From: a virus
Strand: one strand, 5' to 3'
Virus record (IMG/VR): IMGVR_UViG_3300043399_000009
Location: 1 to 22,678 of that record
DNA length: 22,678 nucleotides
In this document: positions 1-7,964 of the stretch, one piece after another
Numbering within the stretch: position 1 is the first letter of the stretch
Layout: each line of letters starts with the position of its first letter
Translations under genes and position numbers: made by a program
The notes under the pieces: model-generated
Seen by the model: only the letters and a program-made list of their open reading frames with translations
Database searches by the model: none
What the model was told of the DNA's origin: nothing

Positions 1-357
1 GCCGACAGTAGCCGTTACATTCGTTCCTGTGATTGCTTGGGCAGATGAACCACCGATAACAGCACCATTGATAGTACCGCCAGTAATCGTTGCAGAAGAT
101 GATGTTAGATTGCCATTGATACCACCAGAAGCAGTAATTGCACCTGTCATGGTAGATGTGCCAGTCACATACAAGTTACCACCAACAGTTACATTGTCAC
201 CAGCAGAACCATCTTGAAAGTTCTTCAACTGAGCCATCAATTGACGAATGGCATTGTTGACCAAACTAGGGGCCATACCCTCCGCTAAGTTAATACTGTT
301 AATGTCAGTATTGTTCCCTGCGGTACTGCTGTATTCTGAAATCTTGGTCTTTGCCAT
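1..357 (-). CDS. Tail fibre / appendage protein, N-terminal part (runs off the left edge)
   Basis: An open frame starts at the ATG at 357-355 and continues without a stop to base 1, giving 119 residues beginning MAKTKISEYSSTAGNN. After a short polar N-terminus comes a helix-like stretch (INLAEGMAPSLVNNAIRQLM), then glycine/threonine/serine-rich repeats typical of trimeric beta-structured phage fibres (GNLYVTGTSTMTG, TITGGTINGAVIGG). This N-terminal pattern is common in tail fibres of aquatic podoviruses, where the N-terminus docks to the tail and the missing C-terminus would bind the host. It lies 8 bases after the preceding virion gene. The C-terminal receptor-binding part is outside the window, so specificity cannot be judged. 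The fibre assignment rests on composition and position. Confidence 0.75.
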   Translation of the reverse strand, partial: MAKTKISEYSSTAGNNTDINSINLAEGMAPSLVNNAIRQLMAQLKNFQDGSAGDNVTVGGNLYVTGTSTMTGAITASGGINGNLTSSSATITGGTINGAVIGGSSAQAITGTNVTATVG

Positions 358-365
358 GTTAGTCC

Positions 366-1928
366 TTATTGGATACCCAAAAGATTACGCTGTTCTTGGT
401 CTAAGTCTTCAATAGACAAAAGACCTCTAGCTGTTATTGGCGTTACCGCCCTAAATGCGCCACCTGTTGTTTGTGGAACTCCACCATAACGCATCATATT
501 AGCTAAATCCTCTACGCTAGTCCTACGCATATTAGTAGCACCAACACGAGAACCAGCAGCACCTAGAGCCATTGGGATACCGACAGCAGGGGCCATCACA
601 GTTGCGCCACCAGTAAATAATCCACTCACAGGGCCAGTCGGTGCAAAGCGACCAAAGAACTTCAACATATTCTGAACATTGCCACCTTTAGCGGCTTGCT
701 CAATAGCAGCTTGCTCATCTTTAGTGAACAGACGCATTTTCTTGTCGTTCTTAGCTAACTGACGCAACTGTTTTGCAAGAGAGTTTTCCTCACCAGATTG
801 TGTGAACTTGCTTTTATCTAATTTTGCCTCGTTAAGCATATCCTCAAAGACTTCAGACTTCTTCATCTTTGAATAAGCATTACGAGCCTCTGACCACAAC
901 TGACCTGCGTTTTTCATGTCGCCAGCAGCAATTGCTTCTTTAGGAACAGTCATCAAGTAATTGTCGTAGTCATCCAAAAGGATTGATGCAATTCGTCTTT
1001 CTTCTGGGTCAATACTCTTTTGACCACCACGAATCATCTTACGCAAAGCCTGAAGTTCAGTCCAATCTTTTGGTTGCGTAGTAGATGTAAGTTCTTCAAT
1101 AGCACCAGAAATCTTTGGATATGCTTTAGGTGTATATCCTTCATCTCTCAAGCCTTTTGCAATCTTATCCATTGAATCAACAAACTCATCAGTCTTTAAC
1201 TGAACACCAGATTGTTGTAATTGGTTATATCTATCAGTAGCAATTCTGTCTAATGCTTGTGTAGATAGTGCTTGTTCTTTTTGAGGACGCTTAACACCAC
1301 CAGCAGCACCTGTAGCCAATGTAGTAGCTGCACCATATAAAGGATTGCCAGTAGCTTCTGTAACTGTTTGACCAGCCATAACTGCTGTTGGAGACACAAT
1401 TGCTTGAGTCTTAGGCGCAACAGCTAATTGCTCTGTAACACCACGAGTAACTGGAGATGCTGCCGTTGTAGATGCTTTAATCAATGAAGGAATAGTTCTA
1501 GCTACACCAGTCATGGACTCAAGACCTGCTCCAACAACTCGCTCTGTTGGAGTTTGTGTTTCAGGTGCAGCAGGAACGCCAGCACGAGTCATCAAGTTTT
1601 GAATAGCTTGAGATGCTGGCATCAATCGCTTATCAGTAAATGGAGAAGCAATTAAGTTAATTAAAGAGTTAACAGCATCAGCAGCAGGAACAGCCATTGA
1701 ACCAATAACAGCACCTAGCGGGCCACCATACGAGCCAATCTGTGCGCCAGTTAATGTAGGGGCCATAGCACGATAAGCCAAACCTGCGCCACGCTCAAAT
1801 GATTCTCTGAGTGTTGGCTCTTTAGGTTGACCTTGATTCAGAATTGCTAAACCTGCATCAGAGACTTTAGTTAAATCTCCAGCTTGTAAAGCAAGCAAAT
1901 CACTATCTGATAATTTAGTTAAATCCAT
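366..1928 (-). CDS. Candidate internal (ejected) virion protein, 520 aa
   Basis: This is the last of three consecutive large virion-type genes between the tail genes and the fibre, where podoviruses place proteins ejected with the DNA. The N-terminus carries two copies of a 16-residue unit (residues 2-17 and 18-33, both starting DLTK with the form DLTK-[LV]-SD), a short repeat also present in large proteins of other phages. Residues about 50-110 and 440-470 are Gly/Ala-rich and weakly hydrophobic, compatible with membrane insertion. The middle (about 230-400) is charged and helical. No lysozyme or transglycosylase motif is visible. The ATG overlaps the upstream stop as TAATG, which indicates translational coupling. 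Virion role is inferred from position and composition; biochemical function is unknown. Confidence 0.7.
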   Translation of the reverse strand: MDLTKLSDSDLLALQAGDLTKVSDAGLAILNQGQPKEPTLRESFERGAGLAYRAMAPTLTGAQIGSYGGPLGAVIGSMAVPAADAVNSLINLIASPFTDKRLMPASQAIQNLMTRAGVPAAPETQTPTERVVGAGLESMTGVARTIPSLIKASTTAASPVTRGVTEQLAVAPKTQAIVSPTAVMAGQTVTEATGNPLYGAATTLATGAAGGVKRPQKEQALSTQALDRIATDRYNQLQQSGVQLKTDEFVDSMDKIAKGLRDEGYTPKAYPKISGAIEELTSTTQPKDWTELQALRKMIRGGQKSIDPEERRIASILLDDYDNYLMTVPKEAIAAGDMKNAGQLWSEARNAYSKMKKSEVFEDMLNEAKLDKSKFTQSGEENSLAKQLRQLAKNDKKMRLFTKDEQAAIEQAAKGGNVQNMLKFFGRFAPTGPVSGLFTGGATVMAPAVGIPMALGAAGSRVGATNMRRTSVEDLANMMRYGGVPQTTGGAFRAVTPITARGLLSIEDLDQEQRNLLGIQ

Positions 1929-3190
1929 TATCCACCAGCCTTTTTGCGTCTTTCAATCTCTGCTTGAATAGCGTTTTGACTTGGCAAACCACCAATTGTA
2001 GGAGTTTGTTGTGCTGATGCAGGTGCAGGAATTGGGACAGTAATTTCTTTTGCCGCACGACCAGATGCAACTTCAGCAGATTTAAGCAAGTTTGTAAGAC
2101 GCTCTTGCTTTGTTTTAACTGTCGCAGTACTGTCGCCCATTTGTGGGAAGAAAGACTTTTTGTAACCAGCCAACTGCTCACGGCTATATGCCGCACCAGT
2201 TCCCAATGTCAAAGCCGCATCAAGAATATCCTCTTGTGCTGCCTCAACAATCTGACGCTGTTCGGTGTTAATCTTGTTTGGCAAGAAATCTGTTCGTGAA
2301 ACAAAACGAGCAACTTCGGCAGCAGTATTTGGCAAAGCCGCTTTAGGGTCTAAACCAATTGCTTCATTCATTTGACCTACGCTGAAGTTCAAACGGCTTG
2401 CAAGAACGGCTGATTTACGCTCACCTTCTGATGGCATATTGATTGTTGTGCTTGGACGCTTCTGTTCTTGCAACAGCAAATATGCTTGTTTTTCTGCTGG
2501 AGTTAATTTACTAAAGTCTTGGAACTCTTTGATAGATGCAGCAGGTGCTTCTGGTGCTGTGTAAAGAACACTCATGTTGTCTTTATCAAGAACAACATTA
2601 CCTACTGTTACAGTATCACGCTTCTTAGAGCCAGCAACCAATCTTGGAGGCATACCAGCAGAAATCTCATAAAGCGCACCATTGACTTCTTTGTACTCTG
2701 GTTGCAAATCTTTGAGTGCTTTACGACCTTCAGGAGTAGCCATTAGTTTAGGTGCTAATGCTTCCATGCCAAGACCAGCAGCTTGTGGTTGATTTGGCCC
2801 TGCAATCTCTTGGCCCATCATATTTGTCAATGGTGTCTCAGCAAACACTTCAGGACGATATGCTTTTGTAATCTCTTGCTCAACAGCTTGCTGACGCATC
2901 AATGCTGCTTGCTCTTGCTGACGCTTACGAATCATGTCTTGCAACTGGACATTCTGCAATTGTTCTTGCAAAGCACCTTGCATACCACCACGATATGCTT
3001 GTTGACCCTTCATTAAGCCTTCAGCAATAGAAGCACCTGTGTTACCACCTTGGAATAATCGTCCTGCTATGGCATACAATGCTTGTGCTTGTGCGTCTTC
3101 ACGATTACGAGCAATGTCAGCAGGTGACATACCGAGCAGACCCATTGTGTCTGCACCGCTAGTACCAAAAATGTCTAATAGTCCAGCCAT
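1928..3190 (-). CDS. Candidate internal (ejected) virion protein, 420 aa
   Basis: The 420-residue product begins MAGLLDIFGTSGADTMGLLG. A Gly-rich N-terminus of this kind is frequent in small-phage virion proteins. Residues about 25-130 are Ala/Gln-rich and strongly helical (including GALQEQLQNVQLQDMIRKRQ), probably coiled coil. The remainder alternates Ala/Pro-rich linkers and charged helices, ending in a KKAGG tail. I recognise no enzymatic motif. It starts 2 bases after the 298-aa gene and its stop overlaps the next start as TAATG. Together with its two neighbours it forms a trio reminiscent of the three ejection proteins of T7 or P22, but sequence likeness to those is not evident by eye. 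Confidence 0.68.
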   Translation of the reverse strand: MAGLLDIFGTSGADTMGLLGMSPADIARNREDAQAQALYAIAGRLFQGGNTGASIAEGLMKGQQAYRGGMQGALQEQLQNVQLQDMIRKRQQEQAALMRQQAVEQEITKAYRPEVFAETPLTNMMGQEIAGPNQPQAAGLGMEALAPKLMATPEGRKALKDLQPEYKEVNGALYEISAGMPPRLVAGSKKRDTVTVGNVVLDKDNMSVLYTAPEAPAASIKEFQDFSKLTPAEKQAYLLLQEQKRPSTTINMPSEGERKSAVLASRLNFSVGQMNEAIGLDPKAALPNTAAEVARFVSRTDFLPNKINTEQRQIVEAAQEDILDAALTLGTGAAYSREQLAGYKKSFFPQMGDSTATVKTKQERLTNLLKSAEVASGRAAKEITVPIPAPASAQQTPTIGGLPSQNAIQAEIERRKKAGG

Positions 3191-3192
3191 GA

Positions 3193-4089
3193 TTAGATAA
3201 TCCCATACTGCGCTAAAGTAGCGTTAGATGCAGCACCTAAATTACCAACATCTACAAAGTTGCTAGGAGTTGAACCCCAGTTACTTAACCAGCTACCCAA
3301 ATTAGGTGAACCAAGATTCTTATACAAACCACCACCAACAGCAGCCAAACCAAGAACATTCTGCAATGTAGATGTATCTGCTGCACCGCTAGTGGTAGAT
3401 GAAGCTACTCGTCCTAGTGGGTTGCCATAGACCAATGACAGATAGTTCTGCAAGTTCTGTTGTGGTTGATTTTGCAAGAAGTTAAATTTAGCAATATCTG
3501 CTTGCTGTTGCTGACCTGTGTAACCCTCACGGATTTGACCAGCTTGCAACATATTCTGAATGTCTTGGTAGTCAGCCTGAGACATTGCAGGGGCAGCCAA
3601 TGTAGCTTGTTGCTGACGATTACGCTCATCTGCATAGTTCTGATAAGCCAACTGACCAGCAGTATTAGCCAACTGTTGACCAAATGCGCCTGTGGCTCGG
3701 TCTTGCAACTGACCCATAGCACCAGAGCCATAACGCCCTGCCAAACTAGCCTTAGATGAAATGTCACCCAAAGTCTGCTTGAACTGAGTCTCAGCAGCTT
3801 GTGCAGCAGGTTGGAACGCACCTTGGAAGAAAGGATTGCCACCCAAGAAGTTACCAGAAACTGTACTCTGGAGTTGATTCTGAGCAGACTGGAGTAATGG
3901 GTTACCCAAAGAAGCACGAGCCTCAAGAGCCTGTAAACCTGTTTGAGTGGTAGTTGATGGACTTACATAAGTCTGACCACCATAGTACTGAGGCCCACCG
4001 CCCTGATACAACTGCTGCGCTTGTTGCAATCCATAACCTAGATATGGTTGGATTGTTGGGTCAATTTGTGATGTGGTAGTAGTCGCCAT
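3193..4089 (-). CDS. Candidate virion protein, Gln/Ala/Gly-rich, 298 aa
   Basis: The product starts MATTTTSQIDPTIQPYLGYG and is rich in Gln, Ala, Gly, Asn and Tyr (LQQAQQLYQGGGPQYYGGQT). Residues about 50-200 look helical and repetitive (QLQDRATGAFGQQLANTAGQ), and the C-terminus is a Gly/Ser/Asn-rich tail that may contain a weak hydrophobic stretch (VLGLAAVGGGLYKNL). Composition and location, first of the three large genes before the tail fibre, suggest a small ejected or tail-internal protein comparable in place to T7 gp14 or P22 gp7. This is inference. A good ribosome site (AGGAG about 7 bases ahead of the ATG) and a 73-base leader with a hairpin precede it, so it may be expressed partly independently of the gene before it. 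Confidence 0.68.
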   Translation of the reverse strand: MATTTTSQIDPTIQPYLGYGLQQAQQLYQGGGPQYYGGQTYVSPSTTTQTGLQALEARASLGNPLLQSAQNQLQSTVSGNFLGGNPFFQGAFQPAAQAAETQFKQTLGDISSKASLAGRYGSGAMGQLQDRATGAFGQQLANTAGQLAYQNYADERNRQQQATLAAPAMSQADYQDIQNMLQAGQIREGYTGQQQQADIAKFNFLQNQPQQNLQNYLSLVYGNPLGRVASSTTSGAADTSTLQNVLGLAAVGGGLYKNLGSPNLGSWLSNWGSTPSNFVDVGNLGAASNATLAQYGII

Positions 4090-4108
4090 GTTTTACTCCT
4101 AGAGTTTC

Positions 4109-4138
4109 GGATTCCATAGCGGGTCATCCACGGAATCC
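4109..4138 (-). promoter_or_regulatory. Leader hairpin ahead of the 298-aa virion gene
   Basis: The 73-base gap 4090-4162 holds a 7-bp inverted repeat, GGATTCC (4109-4115) and GGAATCC (4132-4138), with a 16-base loop. No T-run follows on the minus strand, so it is not a classical terminator. It lies just ahead of the AGGAG ribosome site and could be an RNA processing or stability element. The role is unknown. Confidence 0.4.
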
Positions 4139-4162
4139 ATTTTAATCAAAATTTGCTAGAAA

Positions 4163-4942
4163 TCAACCAATAATTGCATATCTGTAGGTCTTATTTGCCG
4201 TTGAATTTGCAAAGTGGTTAATTGTTGCCGTACCTTGTCCTTGAGAACTTGTATAGATGTTTGTCAATGAATTTGGTGTGATGAAATTCAATGTAGTAAT
4301 CAAAGACGCTGTAGATGGTCTTGTCGGACTTGTTTGGGCAGGTAAATGCTCTAATGAAATGGTTGCGCTAGTAGATGACCACCACAACTCAATGTAATCA
4401 TTAGTAGCCAACTCTAGAAAGTAGTTCCATCCAACAATTGAGTGACCATCCACGCCACCATGAGAGTTAGGGACAGAAATAACACCTGTAGAACCAGTTA
4501 CATCTGTTCCATTCTTACGCAACCAAACGCTCACATCATGGATTTGAGTATCAGTATTGTTAAACTGACCAGACCATTGGAAGTTGTAAACACCTGCGTT
4601 CTTGACATTCATCCTAGAACTGTTGCTCAGAGTTACCCCATTTGAGTAATCAACAGTATCCAATGTCATTGCATAGGCAGTATTTGCTGTAGCAATTCCT
4701 TGGTCAACTAAACTCTGAAAAGCCCCATAAGGCATTACTTCTGAATATGCAGCAGCAGAGGCTGGCGCAAACAGGATTACGCTTTCTGGGCCTATCCTTC
4801 TGTCCACCAAAGTGGTAGTAGTTGCACCACCAGTCGCCAGAGTAATTGTGCCTGTGTTATTGGTCTTGCCATCCATGATGCCACGAACCACCTCTGCCAC
4901 GGCTCGTTGGTCACCACCGAAAGCAGGTAGGCTTCTAAACAT
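4163..4942 (-). CDS. Beta-rich appendage / decoration-like virion protein, 259 aa
   Basis: The N-terminus (MFRSLPAFGGDQRAVAEVV followed by NNTGTITLATGGATTTTLVD) matches a type common in phage proteins, in which a short helix precedes a beta-structured module covering a Gly/Thr strand segment and a segment reading RIGPESVILFAP. From about residue 110 to the end the sequence alternates strands and resembles a C1q/TNF-like jelly roll (GVYNFQWSGQFNN, VSVWLRKNGTDV, NYFLELATNDYIELWWSSTS). Such folds trimerise and occur in phage head or tail appendages. Its start overlaps the upstream stop as TGATG, so it is coupled to the nozzle-like gene. I assign a surface or appendage role by fold impression; a receptor or glycan target cannot be read from the sequence. 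Confidence 0.65.
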   Translation of the reverse strand: MFRSLPAFGGDQRAVAEVVRGIMDGKTNNTGTITLATGGATTTTLVDRRIGPESVILFAPASAAAYSEVMPYGAFQSLVDQGIATANTAYAMTLDTVDYSNGVTLSNSSRMNVKNAGVYNFQWSGQFNNTDTQIHDVSVWLRKNGTDVTGSTGVISVPNSHGGVDGHSIVGWNYFLELATNDYIELWWSSTSATISLEHLPAQTSPTRPSTASLITTLNFITPNSLTNIYTSSQGQGTATINHFANSTANKTYRYAIIG

Positions 4943-6381
4943 CAGCGAACCCCTTGACCAACAACATCTACATCAATAGCCACAGCGTTTTTCCAGTCTG
5001 CACCAGTAGGAACTAACTGGAGTCTGTGGTATCTACCAGAACTACGCAAAGAAACCCTGTTCTCAGAGTCTGCTGCTACGGCTGTTCCATAGTTCACACT
5101 TTGGTTTAACAATGCACGAGAAGCTACCGCAATAGTGGCTGAACCATTGTCAACTTGTGGACGAGCCAATGTCACCAAAGAAACACCACCTAAGTCAATG
5201 TCTCCAGTAGAAATCTGACCTGTAAGGTTTGCGCCTGTGTATGTGTAAACCTTGTTTCCTAACGTACCACCAAGGAAGTATTTACCACCAACATACAAAC
5301 GAGAGTCAAGGCTTGTTGTCAATGCGTCAATAGAACCATTGATGCTGTCCAACTGCTCAAGAGTTACAGACGCTGTAGAGGCTTCAGACAAGTAATCTGT
5401 ACCTGCATCTGCATATGTCCACTTCTTAGTTGCAAAGTTGTAAATAATCAGTTTACGATTTCCATCGATAGCAACATAGTTCCATATAACCAACTTGCGA
5501 ACAGGGTCAACAGCAGCAGACATAGAACCATAATCAGATTCTGAAGCATCGTTAATAAAGAATCGGTCAACCTTCTCACTTCCAATTGGTTGAATCGTTT
5601 GACCATCGCATAAATAGAAACCATCATCAGATAAGAAGAATGTGATGCCTTGGTACTGAGCAATTGAGCCAGCAACCATACAACCCTTGTTACGAGAGAT
5701 ATTGTCAAACTGGAAAATGAATGGCGTACCAACATAGGTCATTCGGCTAATGGCTCTCTCCAAGAAAACCAAGCCAAACTCACCACCACGAATACCAACA
5801 ATCTGACCGCCATCAGGAATATCTTGATAGTCAGCCTGAGTGTTTACATCCTCTGTCCAATCTGTTTCATCATTGATTGCAGACCAGCGAACACGATACT
5901 GTTGCTGTGCGCTACTCTCATAAGTATTAGCCACAACCACAAAATCACGCACGACAGTAATGTACTTAGCAATAGGTGCAGAAGCGTCCAAGTCAGCGAA
6001 TGAAGTGGATGTTCCTAGCGTCCATGCTTGCAATTTGTCAGCATTGTTGGTTGTGATGACAACCTTGCCAAACTGAGTAAAACGCACCTTGTCGTTAATA
6101 CCAGTAGTCATTCCTGACTTAACTTCAGTCAATGCGCCAACACCATCAACTGTATAAATCTTAGTGTTACCAGAAGTAAACAACTGAGTTGTTGAGTCTG
6201 GATTCTTAGCAGCGTATAAGGTAAATAGTTCTTCGGCAGCAGTACCAGAAAAGGCTACAGCACTAGGGAAAGGGCCATAACCAACAGCTTGAGAAACGAC
6301 ATTCTTAGCGTCTGTTAAAACACCAGTAATACCTGACTGGTCAGGCATCCACTCACCTAGTTGTATTCTTTGTGTAGGCAT
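4942..6381 (-). CDS. Tail tubular protein B-like / nozzle protein, 479 aa
   Basis: From the ATG at 6381 the protein begins MPTQRIQLGEWMPDQSGITG. A 'GEW-PD' opening followed by conversion to a GYGPFP motif (about residue 35) is characteristic of the podoviral nozzle family (T7 gp12-like) in environmental phages. The body is beta-propeller-like, with repeats of short strands carrying NGxR, YNFATKKWTYAD and similar turns. The long form of the frame could start at 6438, but that would overlap the adaptor gene by 56 bases and lacks a ribosome site. The start at 6381 follows the adaptor stop by one base, which fits the tight spacing of this operon. It would form the distal tail tube below the adaptor ring. 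Confidence 0.75.
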   Translation of the reverse strand: MPTQRIQLGEWMPDQSGITGVLTDAKNVVSQAVGYGPFPSAVAFSGTAAEELFTLYAAKNPDSTTQLFTSGNTKIYTVDGVGALTEVKSGMTTGINDKVRFTQFGKVVITTNNADKLQAWTLGTSTSFADLDASAPIAKYITVVRDFVVVANTYESSAQQQYRVRWSAINDETDWTEDVNTQADYQDIPDGGQIVGIRGGEFGLVFLERAISRMTYVGTPFIFQFDNISRNKGCMVAGSIAQYQGITFFLSDDGFYLCDGQTIQPIGSEKVDRFFINDASESDYGSMSAAVDPVRKLVIWNYVAIDGNRKLIIYNFATKKWTYADAGTDYLSEASTASVTLEQLDSINGSIDALTTSLDSRLYVGGKYFLGGTLGNKVYTYTGANLTGQISTGDIDLGGVSLVTLARPQVDNGSATIAVASRALLNQSVNYGTAVAADSENRVSLRSSGRYHRLQLVPTGADWKNAVAIDVDVVGQGVR

Positions 6382-6382
6382 A

Positions 6383-7003
6383 TCAGATGTATGTTGTTTG
6401 CATTGCCAATGGAACGCCAGAGAATTGACCCTTCTCATCAGAACGAGTCAACGAATTCATAGCCCTGTCAAACATAGTTCCCCATGTGTTGATTCGAGCA
6501 TCATTCATCAAGTAAGGCTCTGCTTCTAGCAATGACGCATATAAGAGCAAATCAGGACACACAGTCAAGAATGTATTGCTTGTGTTTGAGTCGCTCAAAT
6601 AAGTAGGCGCAGCAGAATAAACCAAATTCAGCGTATATGCACTATCAGGAATAGGTGCTAACTTGAATGTACTAGACAAGACTGTGTAATCTAGTGGCTT
6701 ACCAGCATCCATGCTTCGTGAATTACGAGAGAACAAAGATGGTGATTCATAGTTCAATGGCATCACAGGATTACCATTTACTACAAAATCTTTTACTTCC
6801 AAGAAGTCACTAGGAATACTAACTGTCGCTGTTCCTGATGTGCAGGTTAGCGTAGTTGAATTCAACATCTGGCGAATACGCAAGTCTCTACGCAAGCGAA
6901 TCTCTGCCAAACGAATAAAGTCTGGGATTTGAGTTGTTAGGTCTGAACGAGCCAAATATCCTGCGATAGTTGTCTGTAGTTCAGCATAGGTAGTAAAACT
7001 CAT
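6383..7003 (-). CDS. Head-tail adaptor, gp11 / tail tubular protein A-like, 206 aa
   Basis: The product opens MSFTTYAELQTTIAGYLARS and continues IPDFIRLAEIRLRRDLRIRQM, the standard N-terminal helical signature of the T7 gp11-like adaptor family. The middle has strands (TATVSIPSDFLEVKDFV, YTLNLVYSAAPTYL) and a later helix (DLLLYASLLEAEPYLMND), with a length of about 200 residues as usual. In podoviruses this protein forms a dodecameric ring between portal and nozzle. Its start overlaps the end of the 101-aa gene by 4 bases (ATGA). The family assignment is fairly secure from the conserved N-terminus and its place just ahead of the nozzle gene. Confidence 0.85.
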   Translation of the reverse strand: MSFTTYAELQTTIAGYLARSDLTTQIPDFIRLAEIRLRRDLRIRQMLNSTTLTCTSGTATVSIPSDFLEVKDFVVNGNPVMPLNYESPSLFSRNSRSMDAGKPLDYTVLSSTFKLAPIPDSAYTLNLVYSAAPTYLSDSNTSNTFLTVCPDLLLYASLLEAEPYLMNDARINTWGTMFDRAMNSLTRSDEKGQFSGVPLAMQTTYI

Positions 7004-7305
7004 ACAACTCCTGTTCTAGTGCGCCATGCACGATTCAATGGGTCATTTAGGAAAGCGGCAAAACGCTTATCATCAACAACAGCATAACCACGCATGATGC
7101 CTTGTTTGTTAAGGTCATCAATAACTGTCAATGGGATAGATGCAACCTTGTTGCCAAACAAGTTGTCAGACCATCTTGCTCGTTCATCAAAGGAGTTATA
7201 TTCCTTTTTGTTCTGCTCAACAATGGCAGAAACGTCTTGACGAGTTTGAATGATGATGCCACCTTCACCATCGGCATGAACAGCAGTTTCTCTAATCTTT
7301 TCCAT
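7000..7305 (-). CDS. Conserved phage protein of unknown function, 101 aa
   Basis: This small soluble protein (MEKIRETAVHADGEGGIIIQ ... RTRTGVV) lies between capsid and adaptor. Residues 17-40 read QTRQDVSAIVEQNKKEYNSF and the second half has IDDLNKQGIMRGYAVVDDKR followed by FLNDPLNRAWRTR. Proteins of this kind are regularly encoded beside the capsid gene in podoviruses, and a structural or assembly role is plausible, but I know no tested function. No clear Shine-Dalgarno lies ahead of the ATG at 7305. The HNH cassette now sits between this gene and the capsid gene and has probably separated it from its original upstream neighbour. It overlaps the adaptor start by 4 bases. Confidence 0.8.
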   Translation of the reverse strand: MEKIRETAVHADGEGGIIIQTRQDVSAIVEQNKKEYNSFDERARWSDNLFGNKVASIPLTVIDDLNKQGIMRGYAVVDDKRFAAFLNDPLNRAWRTRTGVV

Positions 7306-7337
7306 ACACTAATTCTATCAGTTTTGGTTAAAAAACA

Positions 7338-7353
7338 CACATTATTTAATGTG
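7338..7353 (-). terminator. Terminator-like hairpin at the 3' end of the HNH gene
   Basis: CACATTATTTAATGTG is a perfect inverted repeat overlapping the HNH stop codon. On the minus strand it is followed by TGTTTTTT (7337-7330), as in a Rho-independent terminator. The stem is A/T-rich and short (6-7 bp), so it may be weak. Confidence 0.5.
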
Positions 7354-7911
7354 CGCCCAAGTTCTGCCAATCCTTACACCTCTTACGCAACTAGGCGAAA
7401 CTTCTAGCAGTTTTGCTAATTGTGCGTGAGGCAAATCACTTGCTCTTATAAATCTTACTTTTTCTTCATTAAGGACTGATTTACCATTTTTATTACCAGA
7501 AGAAATAACAACACGTTTCCTGCCTTTAGCAATCATGTCTTGCGTATTTTCTTTAGGTGTTCCAATTATCAAATGCTCTGGGTTGCAGCACTCAGGATTG
7601 TCACATTTATGCATAACAAACATACCTTCAGGAATTTTTTGCTTGTTATGAATTTCCCAAGAAAGCCTATGCGCCAAAATTAAAACATAAGGCTTTTTCC
7701 CAGTTGATATTCGACCATAGCCTAAAGCCTTGTTTCCAGTCCAACTCCAACAAGATTCATTTTTAACAATAAATCTCCAAAATCTTTCTTCAATTGGTGC
7801 ATGGTTTTTAATTCCAGCTTGAGGATTACCATGTCTTCTAACTCTCAGATAGTGCATATTGCACATTCCAGATTTCGTTGCTTTTTTATCACAATTTTCA
7901 ACACTACACAT
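7342..7911 (-). CDS. HNH endonuclease, homing-like, 189 aa
   Basis: Starting at the ATG at 7911 (MCSVENCDKKATKSGMCNMH), the N-terminus forms a Cys/His cluster (C2, C7, C17, H20) that probably binds zinc. The nuclease part carries an AHR motif near residue 80 and the HNH core around residues 97-122 (MHKCDNPECCNPEHL, then GTPKEN), giving H101, N110, H113 and N122. The C-terminal 45 residues (LNEEKVRFIRASDLPHAQLA ... SPSCVRGVRIG) form a helix-turn-helix typical of DNA-binding tails on phage homing nucleases. A start at 7935 would lie inside the capsid terminator hairpin, so I prefer 7911. The gene interrupts the otherwise compact virion operon between capsid and the 101-aa gene, as free-standing homing endonucleases often do. 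Its target site is unknown. Confidence 0.88.
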   Translation of the reverse strand: MCSVENCDKKATKSGMCNMHYLRVRRHGNPQAGIKNHAPIEERFWRFIVKNESCWSWTGNKALGYGRISTGKKPYVLILAHRLSWEIHNKQKIPEGMFVMHKCDNPECCNPEHLIIGTPKENTQDMIAKGRKRVVISSGNKNGKSVLNEEKVRFIRASDLPHAQLAKLLEVSPSCVRGVRIGRTWAHIK

Positions 7912-7944
7912 AAAAATGCCCCCATGAATTAACATGAGGGCATT
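7912..7944 (-). terminator. Rho-independent terminator after the major capsid gene
   Basis: AATGCCCCCATG (7915-7926) pairs with CATGAGGGCATT (7933-7944) in a 12-bp stem with one mismatch (7922/7937) and a 6-base loop, AATTAA. On the minus strand the stem runs into TTTTT (7916-7912). It begins 20 bases after the capsid stop, the same place as the T-phi terminator of T7, which sets the capsid transcript apart. Confidence 0.85.
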
Positions 7945-7964
7945 GTATCACATCTATGTGAGTA

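Noticed and set aside
29-217. Plus-strand 62-codon frame opposite the tail fibre
   Set aside because: The minus-strand fibre frame is open to the edge and has fibre-type repeats; the plus frame is Pro/Val-rich as the complement of Gly/Thr/Asn codons.
3414-3926. 170-codon minus-strand frame inside the 298-aa virion gene
   Set aside because: It lies wholly inside a better gene, is Leu/Ser/Arg-rich as expected from a shifted frame of Gln/Ala codons, and has no ribosome site or conserved feature.
6382-6438. Longer start for the nozzle-like protein
   Set aside because: It would overlap the adaptor gene, lacks a ribosome site, and the extra residues do not fit the family's usual N-terminus.
7128-7370. 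80-codon minus-strand frame across the HNH end and the 101-aa gene
   Set aside because: It overlaps two better genes in another frame and crosses a terminator-like hairpin.
7912-7935. Longer start of the HNH gene at 7935
   Set aside because: The codons fall within the capsid terminator stem; ATG 7911 gives the usual Cys-rich N-terminus.
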